From Blasia pusilla (lineage: Eukaryota > Marchantiophyta > Marchantiopsida > Blasiales), in NCBI GenBank assembly GCA_050084515.1, contig CM114274.1, positions 7,130,001 to 7,194,000 of the forward strand: a DNA stretch of 64,000 nt, in the 5' to 3' direction. Shown here piece by piece: positions 34,570 to 44,401 of this stretch. Every line of letters starts with the position of its first letter. Positions within the stretch are counted from its first letter, which is position 1. Under the pieces are notes generated by a model. The model ran no database searches. It saw only the letters and a list, made by a program, of their open reading frames with translations, and had not been told where the DNA came from. A program made the translations under genes and the position numbers.

Positions 34570-35960
34570 GGGCCCTAAGTTGACAGGAGGAGAGCGGCGC
34601 CAATACATCGTTCCTCAGAGTTATAGGAGCCGCTGCGTTTAGCATGGAGGATTTGGGTACGCTGAAGGACCGGGATCCGCATTGAGTTGTCGAGTGATAT
34701 GCCGATCTTCCGACGACCCTGGTGTACAAAGATGATATGGAGAGGGCTCGATTGAGTAGGAGCCAAGACTTTGGTCGAAGGCAGACTAGTGGAGATGTCG
34801 ATGGGGAGTATGCATCCGCCATCGTCATGCCCGCCAAGAAGGATCTGCATGGCAACCGGACGGATAGGCGGATGTGTGGGGATTACCGACCTATCAATCG
34901 GCGACGAAGTCCGATAGGTATGCCATGCCCACCCTCGAGGAGATCTTTGATGCGATTGGTCACGCAAAGGTCTTGATTCATTGATTTATGAGCCGATACC
35001 ATCACCGCCTATGAGATTGGAGGACAAAAGCGTAAGACGGCATTTTGGGGCATCGATCCTCATGGGGAAGGATTGTTTGTACCAAAGTGGCGGTTCTACC
35101 ATTTGGGTTAAAGAACGCCGCCTGAGTTTCAGAGGGTCATGGATAGGATCTTGGCTGGTCTGGATTTTGCTAGGTGTTATATTGATGACATCGTAGTCTT
35201 TAGCGCCACGGTTGAGGAGCATGAGCAACATCTAGAGGAGGTGTTTCGACAATTGCAATTACATGGCTGAAGCTACATCCGGCAAGTGCAAGTTCTTCTA
35301 CGACCAGATTGAGTACTTGGGTCATATGATATACCAGGGGGCCTTGGTGTTCAAAGCAGACGAAGGTAGAGGCTATCTCATGCATTCCACGCCCTACAGA
35401 TGTGAGCCGTGTTCAAGATTCATGGATTGGCGAACTTCTATCGGCGATACGTCAAGGGATTCATTTGATTATGGCACGCTGACCTTGCTCACCAAGGTGG
35501 GTCACGAGTGGCACGGGAGGATGAGCAGAGCGAGCATTTCAGTTGCTCAAGGACAGTTGACGTCCGCACCCATCTTGAGGAGACCGATCGGGGTCGCCCT
35601 TTCCGATTGCATACGATTGGAGCATGTTGGGGCTTGGAGCGGTGCTCACCCAAAGATGATGATGAGGGTAGAGAGTTTGTGGTGGCTTACACTAGCCGCT
35701 CGAACAACGGCAGAGGCGAAGCACACCGTGATGAGGGTGAGTGCTTGGTCATGTGTGGGCTGTCGCGCATTTTAGGTGTTACTTATTCGGCAACCCTTTA
35801 CCATCATCATCGATCATCAACCATGAAGTGGTTGATGGAGTCCGGCAAGCTTACAGTGGAAGCTTGTAGATGGGCTCTGTTGTTGCAGAGTATGATTTTC
35901 AAGTGGTACATAGACCGGAATGCTCAACCAGGATGCAGATGGGTTGAGTCGTAACCCATG
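34570..35960 (+). pseudogene. Reverse transcriptase and RNase H of element 2
   Basis: Recognisable RT pieces include FRRPW, ASAIVMPAKKDLHGN and RRMCGDYRPINR (34690-34900), FQRVMDRILAGLDF (about 35130) and YIDD at 35178-35189. RNase H pieces follow (GDECLV and KWLMESGKLT, 35730-35860). Single-base indels break the frame every 50-150 bp. The protein is a clear paralogue of that in element 1. Confidence 0.85.
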
Positions 35961-36339
35961 CCCGAAAGTTAGCGAGATGCGACGGAGCTCGATGGCATGG
36001 AGAGAGTGATGAGGAGTCGGTGCCAGGATGGCACGCGCCACCTATTTAGGCATGTTGGCTATGGAGAGCCGCAGTGTGGAGACTTCGATGGCGCAGGTCA
36101 GTGGAGAGTCTTTGGATCCCGAGGCCGGTGAGGACACGACAAGTGGCCGAGATATTCATGATGATGGAGTAGTCTTAGAGTACCTTCGTCATCGGGCAGC
36201 CTTTTGCGAGCACCATGGATGCTAGAGAGCGGATCGATCCTACAACGGGCCGACGGTTCCGTTGGGAGGGGACACATGTTTTGAGGGTTTGGGAGGATGG
36301 CAGAGTACGCGCAGAGTGCCGCATCTTTGCAGAGAGCAC

Positions 36340-37589
36340 GACTAGTGCAAAGATGCCCACGAGGAGTTGGGTCACTTTGGGGTGAAGCGGACATATAGCT
36401 TGCTCCAGATTCAGTATTGGTGGCGAGGCATGCAGATCGAGGTTCAACATTTTGTTGCCAGGTGCATGGTGTGTGATCGGTCCGGCATCGTTCAATGCTC
36501 CGACTCCACAGCTTGCATCCATTACCGATCATGGGCTTAGGTATAGATGGAGTTTGGATTTTGCAGACCTTTGCCTTGACGGAGCGCCACGGTCGTTATG
36601 TGTTGGTGATGGTCGAGCACTTCTCAAGTGGATCGAGTTGGTTGCATTGCCCGACAAAGCAAGTGAGGGAGTAGCTTATGCCTTCCTTGACAGAGTCCGA
36701 GTCATTATGGCGCACCAGGTGAGGTGTTGACAGACCACTCAGGTACCGAAGTTTTGCGGTGAGTTCCAGCCTTGTGTGATCAGCATCGATCGACCACCGC
36801 ACGACTTTGCGAGATCATCTTGAGGCGGATGGATTAGCGGAGAGAGTTGTGCAGACGGTGAAGAGGGGTTTACGCAAGTATGGCTTGAAGAGAGGTCACC
36901 TAGGAGATTGGGACCTCCAGTTGCCATGGTTGGCGATGGGATACAGATTCATTGAGCAGTGCATCCTTAGCGTCTTTTTTCATCGTATTTTGCTACTTTA
37001 TGGCCGAGCCGATTTACCGCGCCATTCGTCGAGATCTTGGTGAGGTGTGAAGCTTGATGACCCAGATGTATGGGTGCGAGCATGTTCTCAGAGGGCTGAG
37101 TTATTTCGGAGAGTGATGCCCATGGCGTTCGAGAACTTGGCGATGGCACAACATCGGGATACGTTGAGGTATGCGACTATTCGAGGTGGTGGTTATCGAC
37201 CAACTATCCGGAGGTTTCATCAGGGAGATTATGTCTATTTGCAGCAGACGGCACCGACGACGTTGGATGTGACTGCAGGGCGCACTATCCTGAGAGTGCG
37301 TGACATTTTGCCATCGGGTGTTCTCTTGCTGGAGGGACGCGATGGTATGGTATGGAAGGACCATGTGCGTAATTGTGCGCCATGTCACCTTCCTAACATT
37401 GATGGTACAGTAGATCCGAGCTTAGTAGTAGTTCCTGCAAGCTTGCGTTGTATGTTGTGTGGTTCGCCTTTGTGCAGCGCCACGATGCTAGTCTGTGATG
37501 GATGTTCGATAGGATGGCATATGGCATGTTTGACGCCACCTCTCACTAGGGTTCCTCAGGGACGATGGATGTGTCCCAGATGTACATAG
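36340..37589 (+). pseudogene. Integrase and intact C-terminal PHD finger of element 2
   Basis: The integrase zinc region has LGHFGVKRTY and CMVCD (36370-36480). Core pieces include LDFAD, VEHFS, IELVALPDKASEGVAYAFLD and GLAERVVQTVKRG (36550-36870). The last open segment, 37047-37589, runs through the integrase tail (QGDYVYLQQTAPTTLDVT) into a complete C4HC3 PHD finger at 37449-37583: CMLC, CDGC, H, C, then GRWMCPRC, and stops at TAG 37587. The Cys/His spacing and the Trp two residues before the final Cys pair are canonical for PHD fingers that read histone H3 tails. This replaces the chromodomain found in plant chromoviruses. The core has frameshifts, but the PHD is undamaged. Confidence 0.88.
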
Positions 37590-37760
37590 AGAAGGTAGTT
37601 CTACATTTTGACTTGTGTCTATGACATGGATGACAAGGAGGCGACTAACGATGGGGCCACATGAACACCCGGCCTTCTTGCTCTTAGCGTCCGAGAGATG
37701 TATGTTATGGTAGGTAGGGATAGATGGCTATATGGAGTTAGAGGGACCTAACCACCAGCT

Positions 37761-38539
37761 AGGGGGGCGATTGGAGATATTTTGGTTCTTCTTGTCTCGT
37801 TGTTGGGATGCCATGAGTTAGCATGGGATCATGCGTGTTTGTGTGTGTGTTCGGTGACAGCGATGTATGTTGTGTAGCGATGTGTATGCGCACGACAACT
37901 GTCACGTCTTTTAGGATAGATCGGTGGGATCTAATAGAGCGCCTTCATGAGTAGTGGAGGACACGCCCAAAGAGGGTGAGGGTGACTGACTTGAGGCCCT
38001 TGGAAACCCGAGATAACAGATTCCCCTTCGTTTTCGGCTCATTTGGAGCCATATTGAAGAACTTACTATTTTAGATAAGTACCATTTTGAGTATATGATC
38101 GACTTACTATTTTTGGTAAGTGGCCCTTGACCTCCTACATCAGGTCAAGAGCCAAGGAGGTGACTTGGGAGAATAGGTTACCATGGAGAGAGGTTGGGAG
38201 AGGAGAGGGTATACCTCAAGGAGAGAGAGCTTGAGAGCTCATTCTCTCTTTGTTGAACCCTCTTGGCATGAGGTGGAGCTATGGTACCTTTGCCTTGTGA
38301 GTGTAACCCAAGCCTCTCATTAGGAGAGTGGGTTTGGTTTGACATGAGAGAGAGTGCACACCTTTGAGAGCTATGGTGTGAGATGGTGGAGAGAGAGATT
38401 GGATCTTACTTTATTGGAGATATTTTGGTTCTTCTTGTCTCGTTGTTTGGATGCCATGAGTTAGCATGGGATCATGCGTGTTTATGTGTGTGTTCGGTGA
38501 CAACGATGTATGTTGTGTAGCGATGTGTATGCGCACGAC
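37761..38539 (+). repeat. 3' end of element 2: polypurine tract, A1, AAC, B2, A2
   Basis: Polypurine tract AGGGGGGCGA (37761-37770) directly precedes block A1 (TTGGAGATATT...GCGCACGAC, 37771-37896, 126 bp). The spacer AAC follows (37897-37899), then block B2 (TGTCACGTC...CTTTA, 37900-38413, 514 bp) and block A2 (38414-38539, 126 bp). Because the 5' end starts with B1 alone, the repeats are split: B1 - body - A1 - B2 - A2. Confidence 0.85.
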
Positions 38540-39084
38540 AGGGAGATTATGTCTACTTGCAGCTAACGGCACCCACGATGTTGGATGTGACTACACGGCG
38601 TACTATCTTGAGAGTGTCTGAGGTTTTGCCATCTGGTGTTCTCCTATTGGAGAAATGTAATGGTATGGAAGGACCATGTGCGTAACTATGCGCCATGTCA
38701 CCTTCCTAAGATTGACGGCACACTTGATCCGAGCTTAGCAATAGTTCTTGTAGGCTTGGAATGTATGTTGTGTGGTTCTGCCCGTGGTGCAACCGCTATG
38801 CTAGTATGTGATGGGTGTTCGAGAGGATGGCATATGGAATTTTTGATGCCACCTCTCACTAGGGTTCCTCGGGGATGATGGATGTGCCCCAGATGTACAT
38901 AGAGTACGTAGTTCTAGATTCTGACTTGTGTGTGTGACATTGATGAAAATAAGGCGACTAATGATGGGGGCCACATGAGCACCCGGTCTTTTTGCTCTTA
39001 GCGTCCGAGAGATATATGTCATAGTAGGTAGGGATAGATGGCTATCTAGAGTTTGAGGGACCTAACCACCAGCTAGGGGGGCGA
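38540..39084 (+). pseudogene. Integrase tail and damaged PHD finger of element 1 (resumed)
   Basis: The sequence continues element 1 after the nested element: GDYVYLQLTAPTMLDVT, then after a frameshift at about 38655 the segment MVWKDHVRNYAPCHLP. The PHD finger reads CMLC...CDGCSRGWH, but the next Cys is changed (HMEF, Cys to Phe) and a TGA replaces the codon before WMCPRC. The finger is therefore broken here, unlike in element 2. The polypurine tract AGGGGGGCGA ends at 39084. Confidence 0.85.
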
Positions 39085-39856
39085 TTGGAGATATTTTGGT
39101 ATTTATCGTCTCGTTGTGTGTATTCCATGAGTTAGCATGGGATTGTGTATGTTTGTGTGTATGTTCAGTGATATTAGTGTATGTTATGTAGTTATGTGTA
39201 TGCGCACGACACCGGTCACATCTATTATGATAGATTGACGATATCTAGTAAAGCGCCTTCAAAGATATCGGAGGACAATCTCAGAAGATCGAGGATGACC
39301 TGTTGAGACCACGGGTAACTTGCAAGAGCAGGTTTCTCCTGCATTTTGGCTCATTTGGAGCCATATTGAGGAACTTACTATTTTGGGTAAGTACCATTTT
39401 GAGTATATGGTAGATTTCTGTTTTGGGGAGTAGCCCTTGACCTCCTACATCAGGTCAAGAGCCAAGGAGGTGACTTGGGAGCCTAGGTTGCCATAGACAA
39501 AGCTTGGGAGAGGGGAGGGGTATACCTCAAGGAGAGAGAGCTTGAGATCTCATTTTCTCTTTGTTGAACCTCTTGGCACGAGGCGGCGGAGCTATGGTCC
39601 CTTACCTTGTGAGTGTAATCCAAGCCTCTGATTAGGATAGTGGGTTTGGTTTGACATGAGAGAGAGTGCACACCATTGAGAGCTTACTTTGAGACCTTGT
39701 TGTTGTGATGGAGAGATTTGATCGATTTAATTGGAGATATTTTGGTACTTCTCTCTTCGTTGTGTGTATTCCATGAGTTAGCATGGGATCGTGTATGTTT
39801 GTGTGTATGTTCGGTGATAGCGATGTATGTTGTGTAGCGATGTGAATGCGCACGAC
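39085..39856 (+). repeat. 3' terminal blocks of element 1: A1, ACC, B2, A2
   Basis: A1 39085-39210 (126 bp), 3-nt spacer ACC, B2 39214-39730, A2 39731-39856 (126 bp). The arrangement and the length of A are identical to element 2. B2 starts GGTCACATC, a mutated TGTCACGTC. Confidence 0.82.
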
Positions 39857-41039
39857 GTCTCGTATGAGGGGACATTATAGCGAAGTGACACCTCAAGCCC
39901 TTGTATTGCAAAATACCTAAACACCCGAGTTGGCTCTTACGCCTGCTACCTTTACCGCCTCCCTTACGAATGTTCTTCTCAAAACTCTAAAGAGGTAAGT
40001 CCCTCCATAACATATTGCGCTTGTCTTGTGGCCTATATGCACACAATTAGTAAATTATTGGGCCTAAATTATGTTTTATGTTTGACTTCTATTTTTTGGA
40101 GTGTGTTTGGAAATGGGGTAATCGTTCCTCTCCTAAGAGGAAATCAAGGAATCGAGATGCCTCTATCCCGTTTGTGTCTATAAAGAGTCAATGCATCCGT
40201 GTTATATGGTCCATCTTGAGGTTGGATGGATGGCATCACAAGGTACACTTGAGCTGAACTTAATTGATCTTAACATGGTAAATTATATCAATGACAATCC
40301 TTGTTCTATTGTACTCAAACATTCAAGATTTTGTCTTATGGTCTATCTGTTGTGGGTTCTCCAATATGCCCCCTGCAAAAGGCCCCCAACAAAATCTGAC
40401 ACTAGAGGAAGGAACAATTCTAGGCCCACTTCTACCATGAAAATCATCATACAATTATGAAGACATGCATCTTAATTAACTTATGCATTGCACCATTTCC
40501 AAGACCATTTTGAGTCATGCATGTCAATATCATGTAGCCCTTTTTATATCCTTTTGCTACATGAATGAATGAAATAAAAGTAATGGAAACCATTTCATAA
40601 GCATTCCTAAAATTTGTTTGATGACCATATATGTTTGCTGAACATACAAATGGATTTTTGGGCATTGGAGCGCCTTGTCCTACAAATGCACAAAGACATC
40701 GATCAAATGGTCACTCAACTAATTGCATACAAACTGGCGCTATAGGATTAGTTCAAGTTCGTATCCAAATGTATGCCTATGGATTTGATTGCACACATAA
40801 GTAGAGCTCCAATTCGAAAAATTTATGTCAAAGAATGCAATCTAAATTAGTCTGGATTCATTTGAATTGAAGTCCGTATCCAAAACCAGCCATTAGCAGC
40901 ATCCATTATTTTCAAAACTGTAAGTGCAAGCGCCATAGGTAATCAAAATTACTTCATATATCACTAAGAGCTTACAGTAGGTAATCATAATTACATTACA
41001 TACCACCAAGGAAACGAACTTGAATCCGCCCTTACCGCA
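39857..41039. other. Intergenic, nothing recognised
   Basis: Single-copy-looking AT-balanced DNA after the element 1 terminus. Short frames only; no protein, RNA or repeat terminus is recognised. Confidence 0.4.
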
Positions 41040-42560
41040 TTTGCACAAACAACCTTGTAATGCAATGTAATCTAATGCTGTCGTGTTCCCGAAACTCTCC
41101 CCGAAGTGGCGTCTTTGGCAATTTACCATTGGTAAAGGCGCCACCGACCGCCGGTGAACGCTGCACTCCATTGTGGCCAAACTGCGTAACCCCGGATTAC
41201 GCAATATGTTTGAAGCCCAAGATCGCCTCTGCGTTTAAAAAGCCCGCCCGGGCTTCACTGCGCTTCCGTGCCCACCGTCACCCGTAACCGAGCCCCTTCG
41301 TCTAAGAGCAGGTTCCATGGAGCAATTTTTGGATGGCATGCCACTTTCCGGTCACCCGTAACCGAGCCCCTTCGTCTAAGAGCGGGTCCCCATGGAACAA
41401 TTTTTGGATGGCATGGTATTTTTTGGATCATGGTGATCAACTATTGGTCCTTTCGCCGCGTACAAATCAGGCCGCGGAAATACCCAAGACAATCCTTGGT
41501 ATTAAATGATGATAAAGAGAAAAAAACCAGTAGAAATACCATCATGAACAAAAAATATTATCATGAACTAGGAAAACATAACTTAAACTAGGTGAAGGGA
41601 CATGCAAAATTAACAATGCAGGACCCAAGACTCGTGGGACCTTATCAGGAAACACGACTCCCTCGGTCTCCGTCGCGTTTCTCATGGTCAGCGGCATTAT
41701 TACACCCGAGTTCCGAGGGGCAATAAAAGCCTGCCCGGTGAATCTTCTGGCTTTCGGGTACACCCGTGCATTACAAGCTTTTTCATTTTTACGGCCATAC
41801 ATGAACTCGCTGTCTTGTTTCCCTTTGACAGGGAGAGCGCACCGTGTAATACGACAGAGACCTGGCCGTATTGTCAACATCATTTCAAGGACGGAGACCG
41901 CGCGTAGGCGTATCCGTGCGGAGCATGGAGTGCCGCATACACAGAGTGTAACACACCTACCATATGGCGAGACCAGTTCCTCCGGTGCGCACGAGGTCCG
42001 TCTTTGAAGTCGGGACCGACGACCGGTAGAACTTCCCGGTCCGCAGCGGCGCAGAGGGAGTCGTTTCCCCGGCGCCAAGACCGGTCAGCGCTGACCCCCG
42101 TGACGAGCCGGGCAGTGGTAAGAAAACGACGACGGAGGCTTATTCCATCCGTCTGCGTAACGAGGAGTCACGGAACGTACGTAGGTACGTCCACATTCCA
42201 CAACCGACTTTTCGCAGTTCGTATGGAGACGCCTCTCGGGAGCGGGAGTCCGTGCGCGACGGGCAGAGAGTCGTGTGTCTTTCGGTTGAAGTCCGACGGA
42301 CCCGAGTAATGCGCGCTCGTTGGTTGACTTTCCCGGCGCCAGTCACCGTGGAGTCGTGGAGAACGCACGAGACGAGTCGCGGGACCGAACCAATCACGTC
42401 CCTCTGACACATGCCTGGATCGCGTCGCCTATCCGGACCAGAAGTGGACTAGGTCAATCGCGTGGCGATTCGCGCCTTGGTCCTGTCGAAGGAAAGGGAA
42501 TTCGTCGCTATTCACGGCGAAATTGCGTGATAACGACGGTGTGAAGCAGAGGACGTAATT
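41040..42560. other. GC-rich block with long overlapping frames on both strands
   Basis: This block is clearly more GC- and CpG-rich than its surroundings. Open stretches exist on both strands (minus 42078-41542; plus 41684-42007 and 42004-42309). Their products are Arg/Ser/Pro-rich and resemble nothing I know, so the frames may simply follow from the high GC. It could be a CpG-rich 5' region of an unseen gene, or foreign DNA. Confidence 0.3.
41277..41420. repeat. 74-bp tandem duplication
   Basis: GTCACCCGTAACCGAGCCCC starts at 41277 and again at 41351. The following bases (TTCGTCTAAGAGC...CAATTTTTGGATGGCATG) are repeated with few differences. There are two copies. Confidence 0.85.
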
Positions 42561-44401
42561 TATCGCCCACTTAGTAGTAATTATAATTCTTTAGGAGTTG
42601 CTGATATTGTTTTGTCGGTGAGTTTAAGGGGAATTACTTGTGGCCTTTGGGTCCCTTTTTTGTTGTTAGGATGGGTTTTCCATCCTGCATACTTGTTGAG
42701 GTTCACATTTATCGCCAAGTACTTTGGAAAACCTTAAGAAGTTATAGGTAGGATCTGCCCGCACTGTAGAGGATCACCAACATCCTCTACTCTATACGTT
42801 GTTTGTCGGGTCAGTCCGGAAGAACGATTTCCACTGTAGCGTACAGTTAGAGCCGCGTTTCTGGATGAGCATCCCAAAGCTAAAGGAGGCTGCTTAGTTG
42901 GTGTGGATGGAATTAACGGTGGAATCCCCCCCTCTGACCTCTTCCAGTTCAGAGCTTGCCAGGAGTGCTAGGGATCGCATACGTCGCCGACATGAGCTTT
43001 ATTTCCGTAGTACGTTTTGTTTACTTCGAACGGAGCGAGTCGTGATTGCGAGGATGAAAGGAATTGCAAATTAAAGCGAAGCGAGAAAGTCGGAAGGCTC
43101 GTTTGGGGTTTGGATTGACCATCAGAGTGGTTCGGGAGCAAGGGGTGTTGCGGAGGTCATGATTTTTCGGGCGAGAAAGAGAAGCGCGTGCTTTTTCTTA
43201 TATAGAAACGTGCGCTTTGTCCTGCAGCCAAAGAAGTGGGGAAGGGGATGAGACTGCAGCTGGAGAAGCATACCTGACACTGGTAATCAGGGAGAGTTGG
43301 TTTGTGCTTTTCGGAGCCCCTAGCCTATTGTAGTTGGACGAAGTTCATATGCTGATAGGAAGGGGGGGCTTTCACGAACGTCACGACTAAAATTGGACTC
43401 CATAGATTCGAAAGCAAGGAGAAATTAGACACGGAGAGAAATTCCCCACCTCGGCCGCGTTCTCGGAGGGAGACACCGGCGACAGTTGGAATACCTGGTA
43501 GGGCTTTGTCGATGGTTTTCACGGGGTTTTCTCGTGGATGAAGATATTGAGAGCCAGCGTTGTGGGTGCTATTTGCTGGACAATGTTGGTTTAAAATCTG
43601 AATAAATCAAGCCCAGAAAGTCGCGGGCTTTCTTCTGGTGGATGTTCAGCTAATCGTGCAATTATGGACCGAGGTGAGCATTTCGTTATACGCTGATGTA
43701 GCCTGTGGGTGACAAGTGGAGATGTGTCTTCGCTTTCTTTAAGCTAGTGCTTGTGAAAGAACCTCAGATCGGGTGAAGCACTCCCGCTGTCGTGCGTGGT
43801 TCGGATTTGCCTACCGTCTAGGGCCCAATCTCTAGCAGGTTGCCTCATCGTCAAAAAATTTGTGCCGTTGTTTGAATCATCGGCAGATTCCTCTTGTCTT
43901 CGCTTTCGTTCCGCTTCCCCATTTTGTCTTAGTTTTCCATGAAGTGACGACCGAGGAACGGATGTCTCCGTCTTCCCGCACATCTCAATTTCTCTCTTCT
44001 CCCTGCGAAGACGTATTTTGGATCTTCCTTCCCCGTAGCATTCAGAATTCGATTGGAGAGCGCAGGAATTGTGCCCGATCATTCTCTTTCCAGGCGGTTC
44101 CCATTATGGCAACTTGCAAGCACTCTGCCTATCCCGTGTGGTCGGTTATTCCATTTGTTTGCTCTCCTTGTGACACTTCTTCTCACTGTCGTGACTAATA
44201 TCGATTCTTGAAGCTGCAACGGCGGAATCACACACCCTTCAAATACCGTCTGAAAGTGATGAGTGACATCTCTAGTTTGTGCGACGTGTACGAGCACCGA
44301 TGAATTTCTCTTTCTCCATGTGGTGAGTCCTGTAAATTTATAGCACCCCTGATGAAGGTTCGTATTTTGTTTCTACAGTTCGGGAAGCTGTTTCCGTCTT
44401 C
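42561..44401 (+). promoter_or_regulatory. Upstream region and 5' UTR of the ABCC gene
   Basis: A TATA-like TTATATAGAAA lies at 43198-43208, about 1.2 kb before the start codon, so a long 5' UTR or 5'-UTR intron is possible. GTGAGT at 44322 and a pyrimidine-rich TTTGTTTCTACAG ending at 44379 could bound a ~58-bp leader intron. The ATG at 44402 has G at +4. None of these sites is proven; an RNA read across them would decide. Confidence 0.3.

Larger units (their letters stand above)
28228..38539 (+). mobile_element. Gypsy-type element 2 (methyltransferase/PHD family), nested in element 1
   Basis: A 10,312-bp element from TGTCACGTC to GCGCACGAC. The flanks AAGGA (28223-28227) and AGGGA (38540-38544) form a 5-bp target duplication with one mismatch. 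Removing the element and one duplication rejoins the integrase frame of element 1. It has block B1 (514 bp), a leader, gag, protease, methyltransferase, RT-RNase H, integrase and an intact PHD finger, then polypurine tract, A1, 3-nt spacer, B2 and A2. The two B blocks are nearly identical by eye, so insertion is fairly recent, yet the coding region has many frameshifts. Confidence 0.85.
16403..39856 (+). mobile_element. Gypsy-type element 1 (methyltransferase/PHD family), split by nested element 2
   Basis: The element runs from TGTCACTTC (16403) to GCGCACGAC (39856) and is interrupted by element 2 (28228-38539) and a solo LTR (17814-18851). Order: block B1, long leader, gag, protease, C5 DNA methyltransferase, RT, RNase H and integrase up to codon CAA-GGA at 28222-28227; then the remainder of integrase tail, PHD and polypurine tract at 38540-39084, and terminal blocks A1-B2-A2. 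Joining 28227 to 38545 restores the frame (HQG|DYV). Candidate target duplications are ACCTC (16398-16402) and GTCTC (39857-39861), differing by two transitions. Numerous in-frame stops and frameshifts show the copy is dead. Confidence 0.8.

Noticed and set aside
28228-38539. Classification as a DIRS/Ngaro/VIPER tyrosine-recombinase element because of split repeats and a methyltransferase
   Set aside because: The polyprotein has a DDE integrase with HHCC zinc region and a Gypsy RT, there is a target duplication, no tyrosine recombinase is seen, and the methyltransferase is C5-type (PC, ENV motifs), not the N6-type of DIRS.
41542-42078. A 178-codon minus-strand protein gene
   Set aside because: Composition is Arg/Pro/Ser-rich, equal-length frames occur on the other strand, and no domain or similarity is recognisable.
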